In this document: positions 35,821 to 45,607 of the stretch, piece by piece
Numbering within the stretch: position 1 is the first letter of the stretch
How the letters are laid out: every line of letters starts with the position of its first letter
Source of the DNA: Methanosarcina sp. UBA289
GTDB taxonomy: Archaea; Halobacteriota; Methanosarcinia; Methanosarcinales; Methanosarcinaceae
DNA: 64,000 bases
Reading direction: 5' to 3'
Assembly: GCA_002496565.1 (NCBI GenBank)
Contig: DAKJ01000018.1
Location: 62,001 to 126,000, forward strand
Program-made: the position numbers and the translations under genes
The notes under the pieces: generated by a model
What the model was told of the DNA's origin: nothing
What the model saw: only the letters and a program-made list of their open reading frames with translations
The model's database searches: none

Positions 35821-36876
35821 TTACAATTCTTTATATACCTTTAATGTTTTTTTTGCTGAACTATCCCAACTAAACATTTTTGATCTTTTCAGTCCTTTTC
35901 TGACCAACTCTTCTTTGAGATCATCATTCTGTAGTACTTCGTACATTTTTTCAGCAAAATCCTCAACATTATAAGGATCTGCCTGAATTGCAGCATCTCC
36001 GACAACTTCCGGTAGTGAGGAGGTATTTGATGTTATTACCGGGGTTCCACATGCCATTGCTTCCAGAGGAGGTATCCCAAAGCCTTCATATAAAGAAGGG
36101 AATACGAACAAATCCACAGCGTTGTAGATATCTGCTAGTTCGGTTTCTGATACATATCCCGTAAAGATAATATTATTCTGTAAGTTCAGAGCCTCTATCT
36201 GTTTAAGGAGCTTTTTCCTTACGAACAGGTAATTTGGGGTCCCTACTTTCAACAGTTTTACATTAGGAATTTTTGCTTTTAATCTGCTGAATGAATTTAG
36301 TAAAAATTGAAGATTTTTTCTAGGTTCTTCAGCTCCAACATATAGGATTACTTTCTCAGCTTCTCCTATCCTGTATTTATTTAAAGCTGTTTTATTTCTA
36401 ATTTGATAGTATAGACTGTGGTCTACCGCAGGGGGTATGACTTCTATTTTTTCTTCTGGATATCCTATGTATTTACTAATATCCTGTTTAGAGAATTCGG
36501 AGACCGTAATTATTTTTTCTGCTTTTCTCAATCCTCTTGCATTAAGTTTCCAGAGAGGGTTTAGAGTCTTGTAATATGCTATAGGTATGATATCATGGCA
36601 GGTAACAATGGTTTTTTTCATATCAATTAATTCAAGAAGAAATGCCATATCTTGCCGAGTTATGTGCTTAACATTATTCTCAATTATTTTCTTCTTTACA
36701 ATGAACGGATATGCAGAATATTCAAAAATCTTGTTAATTCCGGGAATTTTAGATATATTAGGATATTCTATCCGATTTAATTTAACATTATCTAGCCTGT
36801 TATGGATTTCACTTTGATATTTTGACATCCCGAATATTTCAACTGTTTTCAGGCCATTTATATAATCAATTTTCAT
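35821..36876 (-). CDS. Family 4 glycosyltransferase
   Basis: A 351-residue GT-B enzyme. IITVSEFSKQDISKYIGYPE and VILYVGAEEPRKNLQFLLNS mark the two domains, and the E-x7-E motif is in SLYEGFGIPPLEAMACGTPV. It resembles mannosyltransferases of the WbaZ/MtfB type, with GDP-mannose as a likely donor. It is convergent with the gene before it (stops 2 bases apart). Most likely cytosolic or peripheral to the membrane. Confidence 0.85.
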   Translation of the reverse strand: MKIDYINGLKTVEIFGMSKYQSEIHNRLDNVKLNRIEYPNISKIPGINKIFEYSAYPFIVKKKIIENNVKHITRQDMAFLLELIDMKKTIVTCHDIIPIAYYKTLNPLWKLNARGLRKAEKIITVSEFSKQDISKYIGYPEEKIEVIPPAVDHSLYYQIRNKTALNKYRIGEAEKVILYVGAEEPRKNLQFLLNSFSRLKAKIPNVKLLKVGTPNYLFVRKKLLKQIEALNLQNNIIFTGYVSETELADIYNAVDLFVFPSLYEGFGIPPLEAMACGTPVITSNTSSLPEVVGDAAIQADPYNVEDFAEKMYEVLQNDDLKEELVRKGLKRSKMFSWDSSAKKTLKVYKEL

Positions 36877-36955
36877 AGTTCAGTTCCCCAAAAACCCGGA
36901 ATTCTTTATAAAGTTTCTTGATTTAAAAGAACAATCTGTTATTACCTTGAATAAT

Positions 36956-38050
36956 TTAGTCTTTATTCTGCAGGTACTCTCTTTCAATTCTGGCTGAAAC
37001 TTCATTCCAATCCATTATATTTTTGTCTATCCTGAAGTTTCCATTTTTTTCCTCTCTCATGATCTCCTTCAGTGCTCTGGCTACTTTCTCCTTTGAAACG
37101 GGGTTTTCAATCCCAATACAATTCTTTCCGTCCACAAATTCCTCAAGTGCACTGCCTTTTGCCACAATACACGGAACTCCCGCAGCAAGAGCCTCAGCAA
37201 CCGTTATTCCATATGCTTCGTGAGAGGAAAGCATCAAAAAGATATCCGCACCTGCATAGCATTCAAGCAGTTCTTTCCTGGAAAGATCTTTTAACCATTC
37301 AACCCTTGCTTCCACCCCTAAACTTTTTGCCATACTACGAAGTTCAGATTCGTACGGACCCTTTCCGACGATCCTCAACCGGAAATCCTGAAGTTCAGGT
37401 AAACTCTGGATAATATACTGTATCCCTTTATATTCTTCCAGGCGACCCACATAGAGAAGAAGCTTTTCTCTTCTGGCTTTCTTTTTTGACTCTTTTCCCG
37501 GCTGCTTTAGATTTTCGAATTCTTTAAGATTTATGCCATTAGGAATTTTTATGGTTTTTTCGGCAACCTTAAAATCCGATTCTACAAGTTTCTTTTCATA
37601 CTCTGATACACATATCACCGAGTCAGCTCTGGAGAAGATCATCTTCCCAAGAAGCCTATAAGGTTTGTGCAGTAAGTCCCGAAACGCAGTATGGCCGTGT
37701 CGGTGATAATGCGGCGTAAATACCAGTTTTCCACCATGCCTTTCCAAGGATGCGAAGAATGCAGGAAACGCATGATAACTGTGTGCATGAATTACATCAT
37801 AATCGTGCTCTTTAAGATAGGTGTAGATTTGGGGAGCTAAATAATACGCATTTCCAGGAGCAAAAGATCTGAACCTGAGAACTTTTACTCCGTTTACAAT
37901 CTCTCGCTTACTCAATTTTCCCGTGGGATCAGTTGTTATGACCTCAACATCATGTCCTGCTTTAACCAGCCTTTCACTAATTTCTCTGACATGAGTTTCC
38001 ACTCCCCCTATATCAGGGTAGTAACGGGGACAGATCTGGGCTATTTTCAA
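36956..38050 (-). CDS. Family 4 glycosyltransferase
   Basis: A 364-residue GT-B enzyme of the PimA/MshA-like branch. The glycine-rich acceptor loop is PDIGGVETHVREISERL, the linker strand KLLLYVGRLEEYKGIQYIIQ opens the donor domain, and the E-x7-E motif is in SSHEAYGITVAEALAAGVPC. HAHSYHAFPAFFASLERHGG is another family block. Codon use is closer to the genome core than the AT-rich genes to its left. It is divergent from the next glycosyltransferase with a 78-base shared promoter region. Confidence 0.88.
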   Translation of the reverse strand: MKIAQICPRYYPDIGGVETHVREISERLVKAGHDVEVITTDPTGKLSKREIVNGVKVLRFRSFAPGNAYYLAPQIYTYLKEHDYDVIHAHSYHAFPAFFASLERHGGKLVFTPHYHRHGHTAFRDLLHKPYRLLGKMIFSRADSVICVSEYEKKLVESDFKVAEKTIKIPNGINLKEFENLKQPGKESKKKARREKLLLYVGRLEEYKGIQYIIQSLPELQDFRLRIVGKGPYESELRSMAKSLGVEARVEWLKDLSRKELLECYAGADIFLMLSSHEAYGITVAEALAAGVPCIVAKGSALEEFVDGKNCIGIENPVSKEKVARALKEIMREEKNGNFRIDKNIMDWNEVSARIEREYLQNKD

Positions 38051-38128
38051 GGCTGAACCTCTTTTAACTGGAACCTATACGCAGTAATGCATTAGCTTAA
38101 TATAAAGATAATGTGATAGTTTAGACAA

Positions 38129-39283
38129 ATGACATCCAACAAACGCATTTGCATAGTCGGACCTTCGAAACGTTTTTTAAGCGGTATCAGTTATTACACT
38201 ATCCGTCTGGCAAATGCCATGTCTATGGAAAAAGACGTTTCAGTTGTCTGCTTCCGACAGCTGCTTCCAACTTTTCTGTTTCCTGGGAAATCCCATGTTG
38301 GAAAAAATATTTCCGATCTGAATTTTTCACCCGACATTCCTGTTTTTGACGGCATGGACTATAACAACCCTCTGACCTGGATTCAAGCGTACAGTTTTCT
38401 TAAAGCACAAAAACCGGACATCATAGTTTTGCAGTGGTGGACTTCTTCGGTTGCACATATGCAACTTCTGCTGAAGCTCTTTGCCGGTTTGCTGAATAAA
38501 CCGAAAATCATAATAGAATTTCACGAAGTGGTGGATCCGTTTGAAGAATCAATACTTCCGATCCGTTTATACTCGAAAATAACAGGAAAACTGCTTCGTA
38601 AAAACCTTGATGCATATATTACTCATTCAGAATCCGATAAAGAGCTTGTTGCAAAAAGATATTCTATTGCCCCTGAAAAAATCCATGTGATCCCGCACGG
38701 GCTTTACGACCAGTACGGAGAATTGCTTGATATAAAAGAAGCAAGAAAAAACCTCTCAATAAAGGACGATTTTGTTATTCTTTCTTTCGGTTTAATTCGA
38801 AAATATAAGGGAACTTCCTATCTAATTAGAGCCTTTGAACAGCTACCTACCGAGATTATCGAAAAAAGCCGGTTGTTAATTGTCGGGGAAATCTGGGAAG
38901 ATCGAAAGGAATTGCTTGGCCAGATAAAGGCTTCTCCCTTTTATAAACACATTACGCTAGTAGACGAATACGTTCCTGATGACAAAGTAAATGTATATTT
39001 CAGTGCTGCAGATGTGGTAGTTCTGCCTTACTTGAGGGCTTCTCAGAGCGGAATTGCCCATATCGCCATGTCCTTTGGAAAACCTGTTATTGTTTCTGAA
39101 GTAGGCGGCTTGAAAGAATCGATGGCTAAATATGAAGGAACTTTTTTTGTTCCGCCAGGAGATGTCGATTCTATCAGAAAAGCTATTCTCAACCGGTTTG
39201 GAGAAAGAAAGCATTACGAAGTTCCGGACCAGAAATGGGATAGAATTATAAACTGTTACATTGAATTAATACAAACTATGTAA
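38129..39283 (+). CDS. Family 4 glycosyltransferase
   Basis: A 384-residue GT-B enzyme. CIVGPSKRFLSGISYYTIRL is the acceptor domain, FVILSFGLIRKYKGTSYLIR opens the donor domain and YFSAADVVVLPYLRASQSGI replaces the usual E-x7-E block, as in a subgroup of GT4 proteins that have Ser/Gln there. This changed donor loop makes its sugar donor hard to guess. It lies 57 bases before aglB, so it probably works in the same N-glycan pathway. Confidence 0.82.
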   Translation: MTSNKRICIVGPSKRFLSGISYYTIRLANAMSMEKDVSVVCFRQLLPTFLFPGKSHVGKNISDLNFSPDIPVFDGMDYNNPLTWIQAYSFLKAQKPDIIVLQWWTSSVAHMQLLLKLFAGLLNKPKIIIEFHEVVDPFEESILPIRLYSKITGKLLRKNLDAYITHSESDKELVAKRYSIAPEKIHVIPHGLYDQYGELLDIKEARKNLSIKDDFVILSFGLIRKYKGTSYLIRAFEQLPTEIIEKSRLLIVGEIWEDRKELLGQIKASPFYKHITLVDEYVPDDKVNVYFSAADVVVLPYLRASQSGIAHIAMSFGKPVIVSEVGGLKESMAKYEGTFFVPPGDVDSIRKAILNRFGERKHYEVPDQKWDRIINCYIELIQTM

Positions 39284-39340
39284 TTTTCTTTTTAGTAATT
39301 TCATTTAAATTTATAAAGTTCGTTTTATAAAGGGGTTACT

Positions 39341-41866
39341 ATGAGTCCTCAGGATCGTCCTGTATCGTCATTTAAAAAGAAAATGAAATCCAGCTGGCCT
39401 TATACTCTGACGGTTGCGATAATTGGTTTTGTGTCTTTATGGGTTAGAATTCTTCCTTCAGATAAAGTACTTTTACCTGGCGGGATTGTGAAGTTCACGA
39501 CCAATGATGCGTGGTACCATATGCGTACCTTATTTGTCCTGCTTGAAAACTACCCCAACAGGATGTTTTTCAATCCCATGACCAACTATCCTAACGGGAG
39601 TTACATACACTTCGGCCCATTGTTTGATCAAATGATGGCAATTACCTCCCTGATTCTGGGAATGGGAAATCCAAGCCCTCAACTGGTTAATACTATAGGA
39701 GCATATTTCCCTGCAATTTTAGGAGCTCTTACAGTCATTCCAGTTTACTACATGGGAAAATACCTTGGAGGGCATAAAACAGGAATTCTGGCTGCGATCC
39801 TGATAGCATTTGCTCCAGGGCAGTTTCTATCCCGTTCAATGATTGGCTTTACAGACCATCATGTTGCCGAGTCACTATTCAGTACTTTTTTCATGATGTT
39901 TTTCATGCTGGCCTTAATTTCAGCAAAGGAAAATAAGCTGCGTTTTGCAGATGTGTTCAATAAAAACTTTAAAGTCATAAAAGAGCCATTTATATATTCT
40001 GTTCTGGCTGGTGTCATGTATTCAGCCTACCAGCTTTCCTGGCCAGGAGGCTCGCTTTTCTTATTTATCATTCTTGTTTATGCAATATTTCAGTACATAT
40101 TTGACAATTTTCAGAATGAGTCCAGCGACTACCTTGGGTTTACAGGCATAGTCACATTTTTAGTGAGTACAATACTTATCCTTCCATTTGTCCACCCGGA
40201 TATGGGCTTTTCACTTTATTATTATTCATGGTTCCATGTTATCACATCCCTTGGAGCAATGGCAGGCTTTGCGGCTTTGAGTCTTATTCAAAGAGAATTC
40301 AAAAGAAAGAAAATGAAGACTTATTATTACCCACTGATAATTCTTGGAGCTGGTATTCTCGGGCTTATATTTATCAAAGTTTTATCTCCATCCCTTTATT
40401 CCCTGATTATAAACGCACCAAACACTGTTTTTGGAAGACTGCAAGGAGGACCTTCCACAATCGATGAAGCTACTTCTATATTCTACGACGTTGGTGTCTT
40501 TACCCTATCTAAAGTTTTTTCAAACTTCACTGCTACGGGATTTCTAGCGTCTCTGCTCGGGATACTTATTCTGGCTGCAAACCTGTTCAGAAAACCAAAG
40601 CCTCAGGAAGTGCTGCTTTTTATCTGGAGTCTTTTAATTCTCCTTGCAATTTACGGCCAGAACCGTTTTGCATATTACTATTCAATAAACGTTTCAGTCC
40701 TGAGTGCTTATCTGGGAGGCCTGTTACTTGAAAAAGTAAAATGGAGTGAACTTGACCAGAAGTTCAAAAGCAATCTAAAATCGCCCACGGATATCCCGAA
40801 AGCATTGAAATTCGTCAAAATAGAGCAGGTTTTTGCAGTCCTACTTATAGTGGTATTTCTGATTTATCCAGTATATGGATCTGCAATGCCGTATACAAAA
40901 ATGGTATACGGCCAACCCATCCAACCCTGGGAAGAAGCTTGTGTTTGGCTTAGCTCAAACACCCCGGATCCCGGAATGGATTATAATGCTGTTTATGAAG
41001 CCCCGAAAAATGGAGAAATATTCCAGTATCCTGATACTGCTTATGGGGTTATGTCCTGGTGGGATCACGGGCATTACATAGAGACAATAGGACATAGGAT
41101 GCCAAATGCGAATCCGTTCCAGGCAGGAGTGGGAGGTCGCAGCGTAAGCATTGATGAAGAAAACCGGCCAGGTGCTGCAACCTTTCTCACAGCCCCATCC
41201 GAAGAAGAAGCAAGTGGTGTACTTGAAGCCATAGACCCTAGACCTGACAAGGCAGGCGCACGTTACATAATATCTGATGCCCTGATGGCCACATCAATGT
41301 TCAGGTCAATAGCTACTTGGACTCTTGACAAGGAAGGGTATTATCAATCTCACTGGACAGTAGATGGATACTGGAATGCGCCTTCAACCCGATACTTCAA
41401 TTCCATGGAGGCAAGGCTGCACATTTTTGACGGAAGCGGTTTGAAACAGTACCGCATGATTCACGAGACAGGAGCCTACCAGACCGGGGAAATCTTGTAT
41501 AAAAGAGCCTATAATTTCTTCTACGGGGGTAAGCTCCCTGAGGTATATACCGGTTATGTCAAGATCTTTGAATACGTTAAAGGTGCAAAAATAACAGGAA
41601 CAGCTTCCTCCAATGAAACTGTTAAAATAAGCACTACTATCCTCACAGGTCAAGGACGAACCTTTGAATACACACAGTCAACAACTGCGGATTCTCAGGG
41701 CAGGTACGAATTTACAGTGCCTTATTCGACTGAGGGCCCAATTAAAGGCGAGACACAATTCGATACTGCACCCTCAGGACCATATGTGCTGAGTTATGGC
41801 GATACGACAAAAGAAGTGAGAGTAAATGAAGAAGCAGTGTTAAAAGGAGAAGAAATAAAGGTCTGA
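39341..41866 (+). CDS. aglB: Oligosaccharyltransferase AglB/STT3, copy 1 (WWDHG)
   Basis: An 841-residue membrane enzyme that moves a lipid-linked glycan onto Asn of N-x-S/T sequons on the outside of the cell. It has about 13 membrane segments in residues 20-510. The external loop 1 Asp is in TNDAWYHMRTL, and the second acidic motif is GFTDHHVAESLF. The soluble C-terminal domain carries WWDHG at residues 573-577, where most archaeal AglB have WWDYG, followed by a helical DK-like region (RYIISDALMATSMF) and a beta-rich tail. ATG follows AGGGGT. A close paralogue starts 515 bases downstream. Confidence 0.95.
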   Translation: MSPQDRPVSSFKKKMKSSWPYTLTVAIIGFVSLWVRILPSDKVLLPGGIVKFTTNDAWYHMRTLFVLLENYPNRMFFNPMTNYPNGSYIHFGPLFDQMMAITSLILGMGNPSPQLVNTIGAYFPAILGALTVIPVYYMGKYLGGHKTGILAAILIAFAPGQFLSRSMIGFTDHHVAESLFSTFFMMFFMLALISAKENKLRFADVFNKNFKVIKEPFIYSVLAGVMYSAYQLSWPGGSLFLFIILVYAIFQYIFDNFQNESSDYLGFTGIVTFLVSTILILPFVHPDMGFSLYYYSWFHVITSLGAMAGFAALSLIQREFKRKKMKTYYYPLIILGAGILGLIFIKVLSPSLYSLIINAPNTVFGRLQGGPSTIDEATSIFYDVGVFTLSKVFSNFTATGFLASLLGILILAANLFRKPKPQEVLLFIWSLLILLAIYGQNRFAYYYSINVSVLSAYLGGLLLEKVKWSELDQKFKSNLKSPTDIPKALKFVKIEQVFAVLLIVVFLIYPVYGSAMPYTKMVYGQPIQPWEEACVWLSSNTPDPGMDYNAVYEAPKNGEIFQYPDTAYGVMSWWDHGHYIETIGHRMPNANPFQAGVGGRSVSIDEENRPGAATFLTAPSEEEASGVLEAIDPRPDKAGARYIISDALMATSMFRSIATWTLDKEGYYQSHWTVDGYWNAPSTRYFNSMEARLHIFDGSGLKQYRMIHETGAYQTGEILYKRAYNFFYGGKLPEVYTGYVKIFEYVKGAKITGTASSNETVKISTTILTGQGRTFEYTQSTTADSQGRYEFTVPYSTEGPIKGETQFDTAPSGPYVLSYGDTTKEVRVNEEAVLKGEEIKV

Positions 41867-42149
41867 AAAGTTTTGGAATTCTGATTAAGTTAAATTCACA
41901 CCTTTATTCTTTCCATTTATGTTTTTATTTTTTAAATATCCTTGGAAGATTTATTTTTTGAGATTTTTGAAAGAGCCTGCCACGTTTTAAAAATATTTGT
42001 TTTTAATATATTCGCCAGTTACATATACTTATTTATATATACCATTAATAAAGTTATTTTATATTTCTAAGGGTTTCTTAAAAAGGAAGCAAAAATATTT
42101 CACATCCGTTAAAAAGCCTACTAGTTATTACTGTTTCCAAAGTAGATAG

Positions 42150-42272
42150 ATTGAGAAAGCCTGTCTCCTGGAAGGAGAAGCAAAATTTCGATGGGAATTC
42201 CTTGAAGACTGTCCTGTCGGTCATTATGAAAGCTGTATGAAGTTTCTGAACAGGAATGAGATAAGATTATAA
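42150..42272 (+). pseudogene. Possible remnant ORF between the aglB copies
   Basis: A frame of 40 codons with no start codon reads IEKACLLEGEAKFRWEFLED then CPVGHYESCMKFLNRNE to TAA at 42270-42272. It has three Cys and normal protein-like composition. It could be the tail of a lost small gene carried along with the duplication. The rest of the 515-base gap is AT-rich with no recognised feature. Confidence 0.3.
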
Positions 42273-42381
42273 ATAATCATACTGAATTGCCTACATCAGA
42301 CAATAATAGTATCTACATGATTTTCTTCTTCCATAAATTATATATTTAATCGCAAAAATTTACCTCTTAAAGGGGATTATT

Positions 42382-44904
42382 ATGAGTTCTCAGGATCATC
42401 CTGTATCATCATTCAAAAAGAAAATGAAATCCAGCTTGCCTTATACTCTGGCGGTTGCGATAATCGGTTTTGTATCTCTATGGGTTAGAACACTTCCTTC
42501 AAACACAGTATTCTTACCCAATGGGTTTGTAAAGTTCGCTACAAACGACGCCTGGTACCACATGCGTACTTTAAACGTCCTGCTTGAAAATTACCCCCAC
42601 AGGATGTTTTTCAATCCCATGACCAATTATCCTAACGGGAGTTACATACACTTTGGCCCATTGTTCGATCAAATGATGGCAATTACCTCCCTGATTCTGG
42701 GAATGGGAAATCCAAGCCCTCAACTGGTTAATACTATAGGAGCATATTTCCCTGCAATTTTAGGAGCTCTTACAGTCATTCCAGTTTACTACATAGGAAA
42801 ATACCTTGGAGGGCATAAAACAGGAATTCTGGCTGCGATCCTGATAGCATTTGCTCCAGGGCAGTTTTTAGCCAGATCAGTGATTGGCTGGACAGACCAT
42901 CATGTTGCTGAATCGTTATTCAGTACTTTCTTCATGATGTTTTTCATGCTGGCTTTAATTTCGGCAAAGAAGAAAAAGCTGAGTTTTGAAGATGTGCTTA
43001 ATAAGAAATTCACTGTCTTCAAAGAACCTCTTGTATACTCGGTTTTGGCTGGAGTAATGTATTCAGCTTACCAGCTGTCATGGCCAGGAGGATCACTTTT
43101 CTTATTAATAGCTCTTGTGTACGCAGTATTCCAGTATATATTAGACACCTTCCAGAACGAGTCCAGCGATTATCTGGGGTTTACAGGCATAGTCACCTGT
43201 TTAGTAAGTACTATACTTATCCTTCCCTTTGTCCACCCGGATATGGGATTTTCTCTGTATTATTATTCCTGGTTCCATGTAGTCACCGCTATTGGAGCAA
43301 TGGCAGGCTTTGTGGCTTTAAGTTTAATTGAAAGAGAATTCAAAAGAAAACAAATAAAAACCTATTATTACCCTCTAATAATCTTTGGAGCTGGAATTCT
43401 AGGACTTATAATTGCTAAAATTGTATCTCCATCCCTTTATTCCTTGATTATACATGCACCAAGCACGGTTTTTGGGACTCAACGGGGAGGGCCTTCCACA
43501 ATTGGCGAAGTTACTTCCATATTCTACCAGGGTGGCGTCTTTACCCTGACAAGAGCTTTTGGAAATTTCACAATGACAGGGTTTCTTGCTTCTCTGCTAG
43601 GGATGATTATCCTTGCTGTAAATATATTCAGAAGACAAAAACCCCAGGAATTACTAGTTCTTGTATGGAGTTTCTTTATTCTCCTTGCAATTTACGGCCA
43701 GAACAGATTTGCATACTACTATTCAGTAAACGTTTCAATCCTGAGTGCATATCTCGGAGGACTTTTACTTGAAAAAGCAAAATGGAATGAACTTGACCAG
43801 AAGTTCAAAAGTAATGTAAAATCGCCTGCAGATATCCCGAAGGCTTTTAAATTCATCAAAGTAGAGCAGGTTCTTGCAGTCCTGGTTATAGTCGTATTTC
43901 TCATTTATCCAGCGTATGGATCTGCAATGCTATATACAACTGGCTCAAATGATCCTAATGAATGGTGGATGGAAGGCACAGAGTGGCTTCACTCAAACAC
44001 CCCTGATCCCGGAATGAACTACAATGCCATTTATGAAGCCCCGAAAAACGGAGAGATGTTCCAGTATCCTGATACGGCATATGGGGTTATGTCCTGGTGG
44101 GACTATGGACACTACATAGAGACAATAGGGCACAGGATGCCAAATGCGAACCCGTTCCAGGCAGGAGTAGGAGGTCGCAGCGTAAGCATTGATGAAGAAA
44201 ACCGGCCAGGTGCTGCAACCTTCTTCACAGCCTCATCCGAAAAAGAAGCAACTGCCGTACTCAAAGCTATAGATCCAAGGCCTGACAAGATGGGTGCACG
44301 TTACATAATGTCTGATGCTAGAATGGCTACAGAGATATTCGGGGCAATGCCTGCCTGGACTCTTGATACTGAAGGGTACTATCAGGCTTACAGGGTAGGT
44401 AACCAATATCAGACCATACCTTCAACCCGATATTTTGATTCCATGGAAGCAAAACTCCATATTTTTGATGCAAACGGCTTGAAGCAGTACAGGATGGTTC
44501 ACGAAACAGGAGCCAGCCAAACTGACGAAGTCGGATATAAACAGGTCTACAATTACTTCTATGGAGGCAAGCTCCCTGAAGTGGATACGGGTTATGTCAA
44601 GATCTTCGAGTACGTCAAAGGTGCAAGAATAACAGGAACGGCTTCCCCAAATGAGACTGTTAAAATAAGCACGACAATTCTTACGAATCAGGGAAGAACC
44701 TTTGAGTACTCGCAGTCAACGACTGCAGATTCTCAGGGAAGGTACGAATTTACATTGCCTTATTCGACTGAGGGACCAATTAAAGGCGAGACACAGTTCG
44801 ATACTGCACCCTCAGGCCCCTATGTGCTGAGTTATGGCGATACGACAAAAGAAGTGAGAGTAAATGAAGAAGCAGTGTTAAAAGGAGAAGAAATAAAGGT
44901 ATAA
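42382..44904 (+). CDS. aglB: Oligosaccharyltransferase AglB/STT3, copy 2 (WWDYG)
   Basis: An 840-residue paralogue of the preceding gene with the same layout: about 13 membrane segments, TNDAWYHMRTL, GWTDHHVAESLF and a soluble domain with the standard WWDYG at residues 572-576. The last 38 residues (from ETQFDTAPSGP) are identical to copy 1, and a stretch near residues 86-163 is almost identical at the DNA level, while other parts (for example residues 520-545 and 655-700) clearly differ. ATG follows AAAGGGG. The two may differ in glycan donor or sequon choice. Confidence 0.95.
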   Translation: MSSQDHPVSSFKKKMKSSLPYTLAVAIIGFVSLWVRTLPSNTVFLPNGFVKFATNDAWYHMRTLNVLLENYPHRMFFNPMTNYPNGSYIHFGPLFDQMMAITSLILGMGNPSPQLVNTIGAYFPAILGALTVIPVYYIGKYLGGHKTGILAAILIAFAPGQFLARSVIGWTDHHVAESLFSTFFMMFFMLALISAKKKKLSFEDVLNKKFTVFKEPLVYSVLAGVMYSAYQLSWPGGSLFLLIALVYAVFQYILDTFQNESSDYLGFTGIVTCLVSTILILPFVHPDMGFSLYYYSWFHVVTAIGAMAGFVALSLIEREFKRKQIKTYYYPLIIFGAGILGLIIAKIVSPSLYSLIIHAPSTVFGTQRGGPSTIGEVTSIFYQGGVFTLTRAFGNFTMTGFLASLLGMIILAVNIFRRQKPQELLVLVWSFFILLAIYGQNRFAYYYSVNVSILSAYLGGLLLEKAKWNELDQKFKSNVKSPADIPKAFKFIKVEQVLAVLVIVVFLIYPAYGSAMLYTTGSNDPNEWWMEGTEWLHSNTPDPGMNYNAIYEAPKNGEMFQYPDTAYGVMSWWDYGHYIETIGHRMPNANPFQAGVGGRSVSIDEENRPGAATFFTASSEKEATAVLKAIDPRPDKMGARYIMSDARMATEIFGAMPAWTLDTEGYYQAYRVGNQYQTIPSTRYFDSMEAKLHIFDANGLKQYRMVHETGASQTDEVGYKQVYNYFYGGKLPEVDTGYVKIFEYVKGARITGTASPNETVKISTTILTNQGRTFEYSQSTTADSQGRYEFTLPYSTEGPIKGETQFDTAPSGPYVLSYGDTTKEVRVNEEAVLKGEEIKV

Positions 44905-45085
44905 AACAGTACGGAGTGTGCTATTACCACTCTCCTGCACCTCTATTTCTAATTCTTTTTTGCCTTTATTTTATCGATTCTACATTTTCAACGTTGTTTT
45001 TAAGCCGGATCTGGAGAAATTTTTACTTCATTTTCCCGCTATCTAGAAATACTATTAAAAAAACCTATTTCGCAGGTGAAGTGCA

Positions 45086-45583
45086 ATGGAAAAACCTATC
45101 ATAGGTAGAGTCTGGAAATTCGGAGACGATGTCGATACAGATGTAATCATTCCCGGAAAATACCTGCGGACAAAGGATATGCAGGTTTTTGCAGCTCATG
45201 CAATGGAAGGCATTGACCCCGAGTTTGCAAAAAAGGTAAAACCAGGAGATATTATTGTAGCAGGTAGCAATTTTGGCTGTGGCTCCTCAAGAGAACAGGC
45301 TCCCCTCGCTTTAAAACATGCAGGTGTAGCCTGCGTTGTCGCAAAATCTTTTGCAAGGATCTTTTTTAGAAATGCGATCAATGTGGGGTTGCCTCTTATA
45401 GAAGCTGATATCGAGTGCCAAGAAGGCGACGAGGTCAGGGTTGACCTGCTAAAAGGCGAGGTTACAGTTTCAGGGAAAGGCACGCTCCGAGGAAATAAAC
45501 TGCCGGATTTCCTGCTCCAGATACTTGCTGACGGTGGGCTTGTAGCTCACAGGAAAAAAATTCAGAGCGAGCAAAGTAAATAA
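45086..45583 (+). CDS. leuD: 3-isopropylmalate dehydratase / homoaconitase small subunit
   Basis: A 165-residue aconitase swivelling domain. DDVDTDVIIPGKYLRTKD and the signature GSNFGCGSSREQAPLALKHA are diagnostic. With a large [4Fe-4S] subunit (not in this window) it isomerises 2-isopropylmalate, citramalate or, in methanogens, homocitrate-type acids for coenzyme B. The archaeal small subunit decides substrate length through the loop after KYLRT; its specificity cannot be read here. ATG follows CAGGTGAAG. Confidence 0.9.
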   Translation: MEKPIIGRVWKFGDDVDTDVIIPGKYLRTKDMQVFAAHAMEGIDPEFAKKVKPGDIIVAGSNFGCGSSREQAPLALKHAGVACVVAKSFARIFFRNAINVGLPLIEADIECQEGDEVRVDLLKGEVTVSGKGTLRGNKLPDFLLQILADGGLVAHRKKIQSEQSK

Positions 45584-45607
45584 TTTGATCCAAAGAAACC
45601 GATACCT

